Below are positions 32,744-40,880 of a stretch of DNA of 64,000 nt, in pieces. Within the stretch, counting starts at the first letter, position 1; the number at the start of each line of letters is the position of its first letter. The stretch covers positions 1-64,000 of the forward strand of contig NZ_JAKFFS010000004.1 in assembly GCF_021502725.1 (NCBI RefSeq), given 5' to 3'. Position numbers and translations under genes: made by a program. This stretch comes from Dyadobacter sp. CY345. GTDB lineage: Bacteria; Bacteroidota; Bacteroidia; Cytophagales; Spirosomataceae. The notes beneath the pieces were generated by a model. It saw only the letters and a list, made by a program, of their open reading frames with translations, was not told the DNA's origin and did no database searches.

Positions 32744-33075
32744 AATTTTTATTTGATGAGAACATTTCATTCCGGATCGTCAAACAGGTTAGTAACGCAG
32801 TTCCTCAAAGTATTCATGTCAGCCAAAGTGGTTTAAATAAACCACCAACAGATCGCGAAATATGGAGTTATGCCGAGGCCAATAATTTCCTAATCATAAC
32901 ATTTGATGAGGATTTTCAGGACCTTGCAAACGTGAATGGTTTTCCTCCCAAAGTGATTTTATTAAGAACAGGAAACTCATCTACCCGATTCATATCAAAA
33001 CTACTCATCAATAAATTACCAGACATTCTTCAATTCTATCAAACAGAAGTCTATGGGCTTCTGGAAATATTTTAA
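32740..33075 (+). CDS. DUF5615 PIN-like toxin
   Basis: 111 residues. The Mut7-C/PIN-like core is visible: MKFLFDENISFRIVKQV with the first acidic residues (D6, E7), IHVSQSGLNKPPTDREIWSYA and FLIITFDEDFQDLA with D55-E56-D57 region acids. PIN-like proteins are Mg-dependent RNases. It is coupled by a 4-nt overlap to the DUF433 gene, completing a type II toxin-antitoxin module. The catalytic acids look intact, so it may be active. Confidence 0.86.
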   Translation: MKFLFDENISFRIVKQVSNAVPQSIHVSQSGLNKPPTDREIWSYAEANNFLIITFDEDFQDLANVNGFPPKVILLRTGNSSTRFISKLLINKLPDILQFYQTEVYGLLEIF

Positions 33076-33122
33076 TTATAACATTCCGGAAATTAACATT
33101 TGGACAACAAGGGAAAATTTTA

Positions 33123-33419
33123 ATTGTAAACAGATTTGTTAAGACGATATCGGATTTAGCCGCCATACTACGCAAGGAAAAAATATTTGAGGAGTTTGGC
33201 CTTAACAGGCTTGCTGTCTTTGGATCGTTCGCCCAGGAAGAATCTTACCGTGACATAGATATTTTGCTCGAACAAAATATGGACTACAAAATTCGTGAAC
33301 AGTTGAAAATAAAACTACAAGAAATACTCCATACAAAAGTCGATCTTGTTCACGAAAAATTCGCTGACCCAATTATTGTATATCGGGCTCGTAAAGATTT
33401 GAAGTATGTTACAAAGTGA
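33123..33419 (+). CDS. MNT-type nucleotidyltransferase, no canonical start codon
   Basis: A clean 98-codon frame ending at TGA 33417-33419 encodes a minimal nucleotidyltransferase: LAVFGSFAQEESYRDIDILLEQ has the GSF and two DxD aspartates, followed by VDLVHEKFADPIIVYRARKDLKYV. There is no ATG, GTG or TTG in frame before the catalytic motif; ATT at 33123 (or another rare codon) would be the start. Such proteins are normally paired with a HEPN protein in toxin-antitoxin systems; here none follows, only a 24-codon frame (33406-33480) and an ATPase fragment. It may be a decaying gene. Confidence 0.6.
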   Translation: MVNRFVKTISDLAAILRKEKIFEEFGLNRLAVFGSFAQEESYRDIDILLEQNMDYKIREQLKIKLQEILHTKVDLVHEKFADPIIVYRARKDLKYVTK

Positions 33420-33489
33420 AGCTAGAAATCGGTTCCATCTGCTCGTAATGACCTTCAATAGATTGTTTCCCAAAAAATAGAATTTACCT

Positions 33490-33642
33490 ATGCAAACCCA
33501 ACTCAAAGGCTTCGGCCTCGAAAAGTTTCGCGTTTTTAAAGATTATACCTGGTTTGATTTCGCTCCGATCACAATTTTAACCTGGACAAATAGCTCAGGG
33601 AAAAGTTCTTTGAATAAGGTGTTGATTGCTGATAAAGGATAA
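33490..33642 (+). pseudogene. truncated AAA-type ATPase (N-terminal fragment)
   Basis: Fifty codons from ATG 33490 encode the start of an AAA/RecF-like ATPase: LKGFGLEKFRVFKDYTWFDF followed by a P-loop-like TILTWTNSSGKSSLNKVLI, then a stop. Intact relatives have G instead of W in LTGxNSSGKSS and continue for several hundred residues. The fragment is both truncated and altered in Walker A, so it is a remnant. It lies behind the start-less nucleotidyltransferase. Confidence 0.7.
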
Positions 33643-34037
33643 TTTGAGAAGGGGAATTTACCGCCCTTCTACACAATAATTGGGTGCAGCAAATTAGAGA
33701 TATGAATAATTCTCTTGTTGCAAGAAATATATGTGCATGCAAGAAAATCAATGAACCCTTAATATAAGCCAGGAGGCTCATTCGGAGCCAAATTCAACCA
33801 ATCCACATCTCTTTCTATAAACAGATACTCCTCCAGAGTGATTGAATACATGATTTTAGATCCAGGGAAATCGCTATATCTACAATTTGTTCCATAGGGA
33901 CTTCCTGTTTATAGCAAGTTTACACCCAAACCAACGTTCCAGGCTCCATCGGAGCCGCCTGAAGTGAGCTGACGACTTTTGTAGCAAAGTTCTATTTATT
34001 AAATTGGACAGCAATTGAACACAATTAACTCCAATAG
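33643..34037 (-). pseudogene. gap with a possible minus-strand gene fragment (33759-33914)
   Basis: 395 nt without an intact gene. On the minus strand a stop-free stretch of about 50 codons (33914 to 33759, with an internal ATG at 33851) has coding-like composition, ending EEYLFIERDVDWLNLAPNEP plus five residues. It could be the last part of a lost gene. Nothing else is supported; there is no promoter match before the SWIM gene. Confidence 0.3.
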
Positions 34038-35780
34038 ATGAACCTTAAAAACTTCCACCAGGAAATCCCCCGGATAATCCTCCAACGCGGAAAAGACTAT
34101 TACAACGAAGGTGCCGTAATTAGTCTTGAAGAAGAGGAAGCCGGATTATGGAATGCAGCGGTGGAGGGATCAGAGATTTACCATGTGGAAGTGGTGTTGG
34201 GGGAAGGTGATGAAATAGATTCGTTTTTATGTGATTGTCCTCATGACGCGGATGTATGCAAGCATATAGCAGCTGTATTTTATGAATTGAAAGACAAGGT
34301 TAAGACAATTCAATTGAAGCCGGGAGCAAAGCCAGGAACCGGAGCTTTTGAAGATATTTTAAAAAATCTGACAGAGGCTGAACTGAAAGGCTTTGTAACA
34401 TATTACGCCAGCGACAACAAGGAATTTAAGCGTCAATTTGCCCTGCATTTTGCCGATAAAAATGCGGGGGTAGATGTTAAAAAACAATATGCCGACCTGG
34501 TGAAAAAAGCAATTCGCTCTTCAATGGACAGACGGTTTAAAGATTATTATGCGTCCAATGATTTGGCTCAGGGAATGAACTCAATCCTTGCGAAGGCGAA
34601 AAAAGCAATTCTTTTTAATAGTTTTAGCGATGCCTCTGCTATTGTTTGTACAGTATTATCGCATTTGGTAACAGAAGCTGTGCCGAACATCGATGATTCC
34701 AGTGGTTACCTTGGAGAAACTATCGCAGATGCCATTTTTTTAATGCAAGAAGTTGCTACGTCCCCGGTTTGTTCACATGAGATCAAAAAAGATCTATTTT
34801 TATTTTTGAATAAAGAGCTTAGCAAGGATGTGTATTTTGACTACGGAGATTTCGGTTATGATCTTTTCAATATATTTCGTTCTCTGGCGGTATCGCTTGG
34901 GAAGACGGAGGATTTTCTGAAATCTGCCAGTAGGATTAAAATAGACGATTCCGAAGAGGAGAACGATAATTATCGGACTGAATATTTTATCAAGCAGAAA
35001 TTACTATTGTTCCGGGAAACTGGAAATGTACCTGAACTGGAAAGGCTGATTCTTGAGAACCTAAATTTTGTCGAGGTTAGAAAAGAATACTTACACGAGC
35101 TTCTTGAAAGAAAAGACTATATTTCTGCTAAAAAATTAATAGCCGAAGGAATTTCGATTGCTGAAAGTAAGGATCATCCGGGCACTGTTACGGAGTGGAA
35201 AAGAAGACTTTTGGAAATTGCTTTTGCCGAAGGCGATTTGCAGGCGATCAGACATTATACGATTGAATTTGCCTTTGATCAGGGATTTGATGTAACGTAT
35301 TATCATGCCTGGAAAAACACGTTTCAAGAATCAGAACGGGAAGCTGCGTTTTTTAAGTTAGTAGCAAAACTTACTTCGGATATTAATGTCCAGGCCAGGG
35401 AACATCTCCATCATTCATGGTGGTCACCCAGTTATCACTTGTTAAAAATGCTGGCCCCATTGTATGTTGAGGAAAAAAAGTGGGAAAGTCTTTATAGGGT
35501 AGTAGAATCATATCCAAGACTGGACCTGCTTTTTGAATATCTCCCGCATCTCTCGCCAAGATTTGAGTCTGAGCTTGCAGATCTTTTCGTTCCGGCACTA
35601 ATTATTGAGGGTGACAAGGCTAATTCCCGTCGGGAATATGCCAATCTGGCTTATCAAATGCTGGAAATTATTGAGCAAATGCCTGGAAGCCGATCGAAAA
35701 TTATTGAAGCTGTACAATTGCTCCGGTCAAAATATCCTAAACGTTCGGCCATGATTGATGAACTAAAAAAAGTCAGGTAA
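34038..35780 (+). CDS. SWIM zinc-finger protein
   Basis: 580 residues. The SWIM zinc motif CxC-x6-CxH is at C65, C67, C74 and H76 (FLCDCPHDADVCKHIAAVFYEL). The remainder is helical with repeats of TPR- or HEAT-like helices and no enzymatic motif. SWIM domains bind DNA or protein; standalone bacterial SWIM proteins of this length are of unknown role and sometimes accompany SNF2 helicases, which is not the case here. The nadD gene follows convergently 13 nt later. Confidence 0.85.
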   Translation: MNLKNFHQEIPRIILQRGKDYYNEGAVISLEEEEAGLWNAAVEGSEIYHVEVVLGEGDEIDSFLCDCPHDADVCKHIAAVFYELKDKVKTIQLKPGAKPGTGAFEDILKNLTEAELKGFVTYYASDNKEFKRQFALHFADKNAGVDVKKQYADLVKKAIRSSMDRRFKDYYASNDLAQGMNSILAKAKKAILFNSFSDASAIVCTVLSHLVTEAVPNIDDSSGYLGETIADAIFLMQEVATSPVCSHEIKKDLFLFLNKELSKDVYFDYGDFGYDLFNIFRSLAVSLGKTEDFLKSASRIKIDDSEEENDNYRTEYFIKQKLLLFRETGNVPELERLILENLNFVEVRKEYLHELLERKDYISAKKLIAEGISIAESKDHPGTVTEWKRRLLEIAFAEGDLQAIRHYTIEFAFDQGFDVTYYHAWKNTFQESEREAAFFKLVAKLTSDINVQAREHLHHSWWSPSYHLLKMLAPLYVEEKKWESLYRVVESYPRLDLLFEYLPHLSPRFESELADLFVPALIIEGDKANSRREYANLAYQMLEIIEQMPGSRSKIIEAVQLLRSKYPKRSAMIDELKKVR

Positions 35781-35793
35781 CCGGCAAGAACTA

Positions 35794-36366
35794 TCAAAGA
35801 TAAAATTTCTTTAACCGGATCATTTCTTCAACCGGCTCAGAAACCATATATCGAATTGATTTACCACTTTTCAGACAAGCCCTCAAATACGTGGCAGAAA
35901 TATCTAACAGGGGAGCTTCAACAAACTTTACCGAAGCGTGGTTTTTGAAATTGTGAGGTGCGGAATTTGGTCTTGGGTATACGTATAAGCCCACATATTC
36001 CAGAATTTTATCATAATTTTTCCAGTTGGGAAACTGAGCCAGATTATCTTCACCCATTATCAGTTTGAACTCATGCTGGGGGAACTTTTCCTGCATTCTG
36101 ATCAAAGTATCAATGGTATAACTTGGTTTAGGCATATGAAATTCAACGTCTGTTACTTTCAACAATGCGTTGTCGGCAACAGCTCTGGAAACCAGATCAT
36201 AACGGTCAAATTCGTGAAGTAAACTGCTATTTTTTTTAAAGGGATTTTGCGGGCTCACCACAAACCAAACCTGTTCCAGATCCGTTGCCGTCACCATCGT
36301 ATTGGCAATAATTAAATGTCCAATGTGAATCGGATTGAAGGATCCAAAAAACAGACCAATTTTCAT
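35794..36366 (-). CDS. nadD: nicotinate-nucleotide adenylyltransferase
   Basis: 190 residues. It makes deamido-NAD from nicotinate mononucleotide and ATP. Signatures: GLFFGSFNPIHIGHLIIAN (GxFxPxHxGH), FIMGEDNLAQFPNWKNYD-like segment KLIMGEDNLAQFPNW, and DISATYLRACLKSG (the ISSTxIR site). It lies downstream of gmk on the same strand with a 110-nt gap that holds a phased TGACA repeat. Confidence 0.96.
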   Translation of the reverse strand: MKIGLFFGSFNPIHIGHLIIANTMVTATDLEQVWFVVSPQNPFKKNSSLLHEFDRYDLVSRAVADNALLKVTDVEFHMPKPSYTIDTLIRMQEKFPQHEFKLIMGEDNLAQFPNWKNYDKILEYVGLYVYPRPNSAPHNFKNHASVKFVEAPLLDISATYLRACLKSGKSIRYMVSEPVEEMIRLKKFYL

Positions 36367-36436
36367 AAATTACTAATAGGAAATTGTAATAGATAGAGGA
36401 GAATTTAGGGAAGTATTATCAGCTATCATAATTACA

Positions 36437-36472
36437 TGACAAAACTGACAATATACTGACAGCAGCATGACA
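36437..36472. repeat. phased TGACA repeats between gmk and nadD
   Basis: TGACA occurs four times, at 36437, 36446, 36457 and 36468, spaced 9, 11 and 11 bp. The same motif with 10-bp spacing is found before aspartate kinase at 20821-20866. Meaning unknown; both lie in gaps of housekeeping genes. Confidence 0.55.
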
Positions 36473-36476
36473 TTGA

Positions 36477-37046
36477 TCAGGAATGAATAAAATGTGTAAT
36501 CAGGGCTTCTGCTTTTGCAAGTGCTTCATCCAGATTATCATTCACAAGTACTGTATCAAACTCCTGTTCGAAACTTTGTTCGTAACGAACTTTTGCTAAG
36601 CGTGTTGCCAGCGTTTCGGGTGTTTCTGTACCACGGCTGTTAAGTCTTCGCTGAATTTCTTCTTCCGAAGAAACTTTTACAAACACAGCCAATGCACTTT
36701 CGTCGTATGCTTCTTTAAGTTTAAGGCCACCCTTGACATCCACATCGAAAACTACATGTTTTCCTTCATCCCAGAGCCTTTGAATTTCTGATTTCAGTGT
36801 TCCATAATAATTACCGGCATAAACTTCCTCCCATTCAGCAAATTCCTGATTTGCAATGCGCTGGCGGAAATCTTCAATAGATAGAAAATAGTAATCTTTT
36901 CCATCTACCTCATATTCACGCTGCGAACGCGTGCATGCTGAAACTGAAAACGCTAACTGCGAGGAATACTTGCTTAAAAGATGCCGGACTATTGTGGTCT
37001 TCCCAGAACCTGATGGGGCAGAAAATATGATAAGCTTTCCTTTCAC
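36477..37046 (-). CDS. gmk: guanylate kinase
   Basis: 189 residues. It phosphorylates GMP to GDP. The P-loop [19 protein letters not shown] is at the N-terminus, followed by the GMP-binding part ([24 protein letters not shown]), [15 protein letters not shown] and [15 protein letters not shown] single start (MKGKLIIF) is obvious. It is 10 nt behind the anti-sigma gene, so it may share its transcript. Confidence 0.97.
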   Translation of the reverse strand: MKGKLIIFSAPSGSGKTTIVRHLLSKYSSQLAFSVSACTRSQREYEVDGKDYYFLSIEDFRQRIANQEFAEWEEVYAGNYYGTLKSEIQRLWDEGKHVVFDVDVKGGLKLKEAYDESALAVFVKVSSEEEIQRRLNSRGTETPETLATRLAKVRYEQSFEQEFDTVLVNDNLDEALAKAEALITHFIHS

Positions 37047-37056
37047 GCTAACCGGA

Positions 37057-37350
37057 TTAACTATTTACTTTGGTCAAAATAGTATCCATGATACTCTGAG
37101 GGCAAGGTTTTTTCACAAGTTTAAGACTTAATGACTCCTTAATGCATTTTTCAAGACGATAAGCCTCGATACAGGGAAGGCATTTATCCATGTTTTCCCT
37201 GAAATGGTCCTTTTCTGCTTCCGTAGCTTCGTCATCAAGTATCGACTGAATGATTTTCATGCATTCAGCATGATGCTCGCAACTTTGCTTCATGGTTTGT
37301 TTTTGCGCTTCTTCTGTAACAGAAGGCGTATGGGAAGATGCATTCATCAC
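37057..37350 (-). CDS. zinc-type anti-sigma factor
   Basis: 97 residues. The central part ([20 protein letters not shown], then [20 protein letters not shown]) resembles ZAS anti-sigma domains, which bind ECF sigma factors. The normal HxxxCxxC reads NMDKCLPC, so the conserved histidine is replaced by asparagine; other Cys/His residues (CEHHAEC) might substitute as ligands. No transmembrane helix, so it is cytoplasmic. It lies 84 nt behind an ECF sigma gene on the same strand, its probable partner. Confidence 0.75.
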   Translation of the reverse strand: MMNASSHTPSVTEEAQKQTMKQSCEHHAECMKIIQSILDDEATEAEKDHFRENMDKCLPCIEAYRLEKCIKESLSLKLVKKPCPQSIMDTILTKVNS

Positions 37351-37434
37351 AAATTATGCTGGTAAATTGATTGTTGGAATATATATGTACGACTGTACCC
37401 TATAACCCAATAGTACATAAAAAAAGTTCAGAGG

Positions 37435-38034
37435 TTATGAATCATAACCCATTGAACTAGCATAACTTTTAAGTTTTTCCTTCAAAAGATTACGGGCGCG
37501 GTGAAGTCTTGACCGAACCGTTCCGATTGGAATATCCAGGATTTTTGCCATCTCTTCATAAGTGAATCCTTCGATATCACAAAGAATAATAACTGTACGA
37601 AAATCAACCGGCAGCGCGTTTAGTGCATTGGCCACTTCATCCCCGATTAATTCCTGGACCGCATCAGCACGAAGATCGACAGTATAAGTCGTGTCCGATG
37701 CCTCTTCCGAGTTGTAAGTAGTTTCTACTTCCTGGTAATCAACTTTTGAAGGTTCTTTGCTTTTTTTACGATAGTCGTTGATAAAGCTGTTTTTCAGGAT
37801 ACGAAAAAGCCATGCTTTAGCATTTGTACCCTGCTCAAAAGAAGAAATAAACCGGAAAGCTTTTAGGTAAGTGTCCTGCACCAAGTCATTTGCATCGTCC
37901 TCGTCCATGGTTAGGCGGAAGGCGAAGTTGTACATGGAGTCTATGTGTGGCATGAATTCACGGTTGAAAATCTCATATCTGAGATCATCTGTGTATCCAT
38001 TAGTGGTGATTGATTCTGACATGGCAACTGACAT
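37435..38034 (-). CDS. ECF-type RNA polymerase sigma factor
   Basis: 199 residues. Region 2 (YNFAFRLTMDEDDANDLVQDTYLKAF, then KAWLFRILKNSFINDYRKK) and region 4 (ALPVDFRTVIILCDIEGFTYEEMAKILDIPIGTVRSRLHRAR) are complete; there is no region 3. A longer acidic linker between them is typical of Bacteroidota. Followed by a zinc-type anti-sigma gene. Stimulus and regulon are unknown. ATG 38034 is taken; a second ATG four codons in is also possible. Confidence 0.95.
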   Translation of the reverse strand: MSVAMSESITTNGYTDDLRYEIFNREFMPHIDSMYNFAFRLTMDEDDANDLVQDTYLKAFRFISSFEQGTNAKAWLFRILKNSFINDYRKKSKEPSKVDYQEVETTYNSEEASDTTYTVDLRADAVQELIGDEVANALNALPVDFRTVIILCDIEGFTYEEMAKILDIPIGTVRSRLHRARNLLKEKLKSYASSMGYDS

Positions 38035-38261
38035 AGGAATGCTGAATTTACAAAGATTATCAACAGCTCCAAATCGTACAAAGCAAATTTTGATGAACGG
38101 CAGTTATAAGTTAGTGAACTGTCGTTATTTCGGGATGCACATTTTTTCGCTGAAAGGACTTTACCTAACACTGGCTGACGTAAAATTTTACGATTTGCCG
38201 CTTATTCATGTATAAACATCAATTTTCGAGCCACTAAATCCGGCACGGTCAAAATGTCAGG

Positions 38262-38765
38262 CTAACGTCTTGAAAAAAGTTCCAAGAGCACTATCATTAG
38301 CATGGTGAAGAGGGTACTTGCTGCGATTCGGAGCAGCGTATGCAATATCATGCCAAAATTATTTATTTCCATTAGAAAAAGCATCGAATGATGAATAAAA
38401 ATCAAAGGCAAGATATAGGCAAGGAACGCGCCGATTCCCTGGCTTCTAATACCGATATCAACGCGGTCAGCTCCTTTTGATTCCATCTGATAATGGATCA
38501 AAAAAGGTCTGAGATAAGCAATCAAAACCGTGGCTGCAGCGTGCATTCCAAACGTATTCGAAAATATATCAACTGTAAAACCAATGGCAAAACCGATAAA
38601 TAAAAGATACATCCGGCTGATCTCTGCCGGAAGAATTAAAATGCCGGCGATGTAAACAAAACAGAATGCATAGTTGAACAAAACCATGTTGCGCATGAAG
38701 AATATCTGCAGCAGCAGGTAGAGTATTACCATCAAACTATATTGTATTGCCTCACGTAAACTCAT
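38262..38765 (-). CDS. mreD: rod shape-determining protein MreD
   Basis: 167 residues with five to six transmembrane helices (VILYLLLQIFFMRNM, YAFCFVYIAGILILPAE, LLFIGFAIGFTVDIFSN and following). Sequence motifs of MreD are weak, but the position directly after mreC with a 4-nt overlap and the size decide it. It acts with MreB and MreC in guiding lateral wall synthesis. Confidence 0.88.
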   Translation of the reverse strand: MSLREAIQYSLMVILYLLLQIFFMRNMVLFNYAFCFVYIAGILILPAEISRMYLLFIGFAIGFTVDIFSNTFGMHAAATVLIAYLRPFLIHYQMESKGADRVDIGIRSQGIGAFLAYILPLIFIHHSMLFLMEINNFGMILHTLLRIAASTLFTMLMIVLLELFSRR

Positions 38766-39601
38766 TGGCGATCTCCTAAGCGTTGTTTTAAAGTTTCCTG
38801 TTCCCCAAGCTGACGATTTTTCACCACATAGACGTAAGATAGGTTTCTAAAGTCGGTCGCCAGTTCCAGGATAATATTGTAAAAAGTTTGATCCGGATGA
38901 ACTGTGACAGATTTTACCTTGCCAACCATGATTCCTGGAGGGAAAACAGAATTCACATTAGAAGTTACAGCTGAGTCTCCTTTATAAACTTTCGTATATC
39001 GGGACACATCAACCATGTCTATAAAATTAGGATCTTTTCCGGGCCATTTAGCTGTCCCAATCTCATTGCTTCTTACCAGTTTGGACGAAACCATAAACTG
39101 AGGATGCAGGATGGATGTAATGATTGAATAATTCTTCGAGCAGAAACGTACCTTTCCAACAACACCGGTGGCAGAAATCACGCCCATATCCGGCTCAATT
39201 CCGTCTGCAGAACCCTTATCAATCGTGATGTAATTATTAGCCCGGTTGGTTTCGTTGTCAACTACCTTCGCAACGGTGTAAGTAAATCTGGAATTAAAAG
39301 CAGAATCAGGTACATAACCTGCTGGGGCGTCCTTTGCATTTTTCTGGCTTAAAGTAGCTACCAGAGCGTTCAGCCGCGCATTCTCATTAGCAAGATCAGA
39401 ATTAATTTCTCCCAAACGCGTATACTCCCGGGCTGAATTAGAAAAAGCCAGCGTTTTTGCAACGTAGTAGTTGGAGGTATTAAAATAAGTTGCGCCCCAA
39501 TAAGAATTACTGCGCACGATCAGCCATCCGCTGAAAACTTCCAGCAAAATGAACACCAAAAAAAACCGATTCCGGGCAACGAAATCTACGAGTTGAAGCA
39601 T
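38762..39601 (-). CDS. mreC: rod shape-determining protein MreC
   Basis: 279 residues. One N-terminal helix (FFLVFILLEVFSGWLIV), a coiled coil (about 60-90), then the two beta-barrel domain with VVDNETNRANNYITIDKGSADGIEPDMGVIS and VGKVRFCSKNYSIITSILHPQF. It is the periplasmic scaffold of the elongasome. It overlaps mreD by 4 nt and lies 76 nt after mreB, a gap filled by a stem-loop. Confidence 0.95.
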   Translation of the reverse strand: MLQLVDFVARNRFFLVFILLEVFSGWLIVRSNSYWGATYFNTSNYYVAKTLAFSNSAREYTRLGEINSDLANENARLNALVATLSQKNAKDAPAGYVPDSAFNSRFTYTVAKVVDNETNRANNYITIDKGSADGIEPDMGVISATGVVGKVRFCSKNYSIITSILHPQFMVSSKLVRSNEIGTAKWPGKDPNFIDMVDVSRYTKVYKGDSAVTSNVNSVFPPGIMVGKVKSVTVHPDQTFYNIILELATDFRNLSYVYVVKNRQLGEQETLKQRLGDRQ

Positions 39602-39611
39602 GGGCTAATGT

Positions 39612-39668
39612 GTTCACACGCAGCAAGTCAGTTACAGGTTTTTGACCAGAAACTGACCTGCTGTGAAC
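39612..39668 (-). other. stem-loop between mreB and mreC
   Basis: GTTCACA (39612-39618) pairs with TGTGAAC (39662-39668), and the inner CAGCAAGTCAGTT region with AACTGACCTGCTG, giving an interrupted stem of about 19 bp with a loop of about 17 nt. No T-run follows on the minus strand. It lies in the only larger gap of the mreBCD operon and may adjust the ratio of MreB to MreC by processing or partial termination. Confidence 0.6.
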
Positions 39669-39677
39669 GTTCCTATA

Positions 39678-40703
39678 CTACGAGATCAATACGGGTTTGT
39701 ACAATTCCAGATTTTTAAGAACCTCACCAGTCCCTTTTACCACCGCCTTTAACGGATCGTCTGCAATATGCACGGGTAATTTAGTTTTCTGGGAAATGCG
39801 TCTGTCCAGACCATGGATCAGGGCGCCACCGCCAGTCAGCCAGATACCATTTTTGAAAATATCAGCTGAAAGCTCAGGAGGAGAGATTTCAAGCGCTTTC
39901 ATAACGCCTTCTTCGATTTTAGATATTGATTTATCTAAGGAATAAGCAATTTCGCTATACGTTACACGAATTTCTTTTGGAATACCAGTCATCAAATCAC
40001 GACCACGAACCTGGTAATCTTCTAATGCTGTATCAAGTTCAGGCGAAGCAGAACCAATAGCCATTTTGATTAATTCAGCAGAACGCTCACCAATCAGAAG
40101 ATTATGTTCACGACGCATATAATCTACGATATCTCTCGTAAATACATCTCCGGCAATACGAACAGATTGTTCACAGACAATACCAGAAAGTGCAATAACA
40201 GCGATTTCGGTAGTACCACCGCCAATGTCTACAATCATCACACCGTTTGGCTGCGTGATGTCTATTCCGATACCAATGGCAGCGGCAATAGGCTCATGAA
40301 CCATGTAAACTTCCTTGGCACCAGCATGCTCGCACGAATCTTTTACAGCACGTTTTTCAACTTCGGTAATTCCTGATGGTATACAAACAACCATGCGGTG
40401 GGAAGGAGTGAAAAAGCGGCTGCCGGTATCGATCATCTTGATCATACCCCGGATCATCATTTCTGCGGCAGTAAAGTCGGCAATTACGCCGTCTTTCAAA
40501 GGACGAATGGTTTTAATATTTTCATTCGTCTTTTCGTGCATCTGCATTGCTGTATGGCCGATCGCTAACACTTTGCCAGTAGTTTTATCCATGGCAATAA
40601 TCGATGGCTCATCTACAACAACTGTATCTTTGTGGATGATCAAAGTATTGGCCGTACCTAAATCAATCGCAATATCACTTGTCAAAAAATCAAACAATCC
40701 CAT
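39678..40703 (-). CDS. mreB: rod shape-determining protein MreB
   Basis: 341 residues, an actin-like ATPase. Signatures: AIDLGTANTLI (phosphate 1), GVMIVDIGGGTTEIAVI (phosphate 2), and IWLTGGGALIHGLDRRI (adenosine). It forms the cytoskeletal filaments that guide cell-wall elongation; head gene of mreBCD with its own promoter at 40746-40775. Rod shape of the organism is implied. Confidence 0.98.
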   Translation of the reverse strand: MGLFDFLTSDIAIDLGTANTLIIHKDTVVVDEPSIIAMDKTTGKVLAIGHTAMQMHEKTNENIKTIRPLKDGVIADFTAAEMMIRGMIKMIDTGSRFFTPSHRMVVCIPSGITEVEKRAVKDSCEHAGAKEVYMVHEPIAAAIGIGIDITQPNGVMIVDIGGGTTEIAVIALSGIVCEQSVRIAGDVFTRDIVDYMRREHNLLIGERSAELIKMAIGSASPELDTALEDYQVRGRDLMTGIPKEIRVTYSEIAYSLDKSISKIEEGVMKALEISPPELSADIFKNGIWLTGGGALIHGLDRRISQKTKLPVHIADDPLKAVVKGTGEVLKNLELYKPVLIS

Positions 40704-40745
40704 ATATATTTTTAAAAATTTTCGCTCACTTTGATTTCAGGTGTG

Positions 40746-40775
40746 CAAAATTACAGATTATTACCCACAAACAAA
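40746..40775 (-). promoter_or_regulatory. Bacteroidota-type promoter of mreBCD
   Basis: Read on the minus strand, TTTG (40775-40772), 18 bp, and TAATTTTG (40753-40746) match the -33/-7 consensus, with the mreB start 43 nt downstream. On the other strand TACATTTG at 40865-40872 could be the -7 box of the GH3-like gene, which would give a nearly leaderless message, but its -33 box is missing. Confidence 0.7.
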
Positions 40776-40880
40776 GGCATTTAACAAATTTCACTTACAG
40801 GCCATATTTTGGTCATTTAAGTGCCGTGATTTGCCCTTGTAGAATAGAATTTATAAATCCTGTGTACATTTGTTTTTACT

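Noticed and set aside
33406..33480. HEPN partner of the nucleotidyltransferase
   Set aside because: The frame has only 24 codons and lacks the RxxxxH motif; overlaps the end of the nucleotidyltransferase frame.
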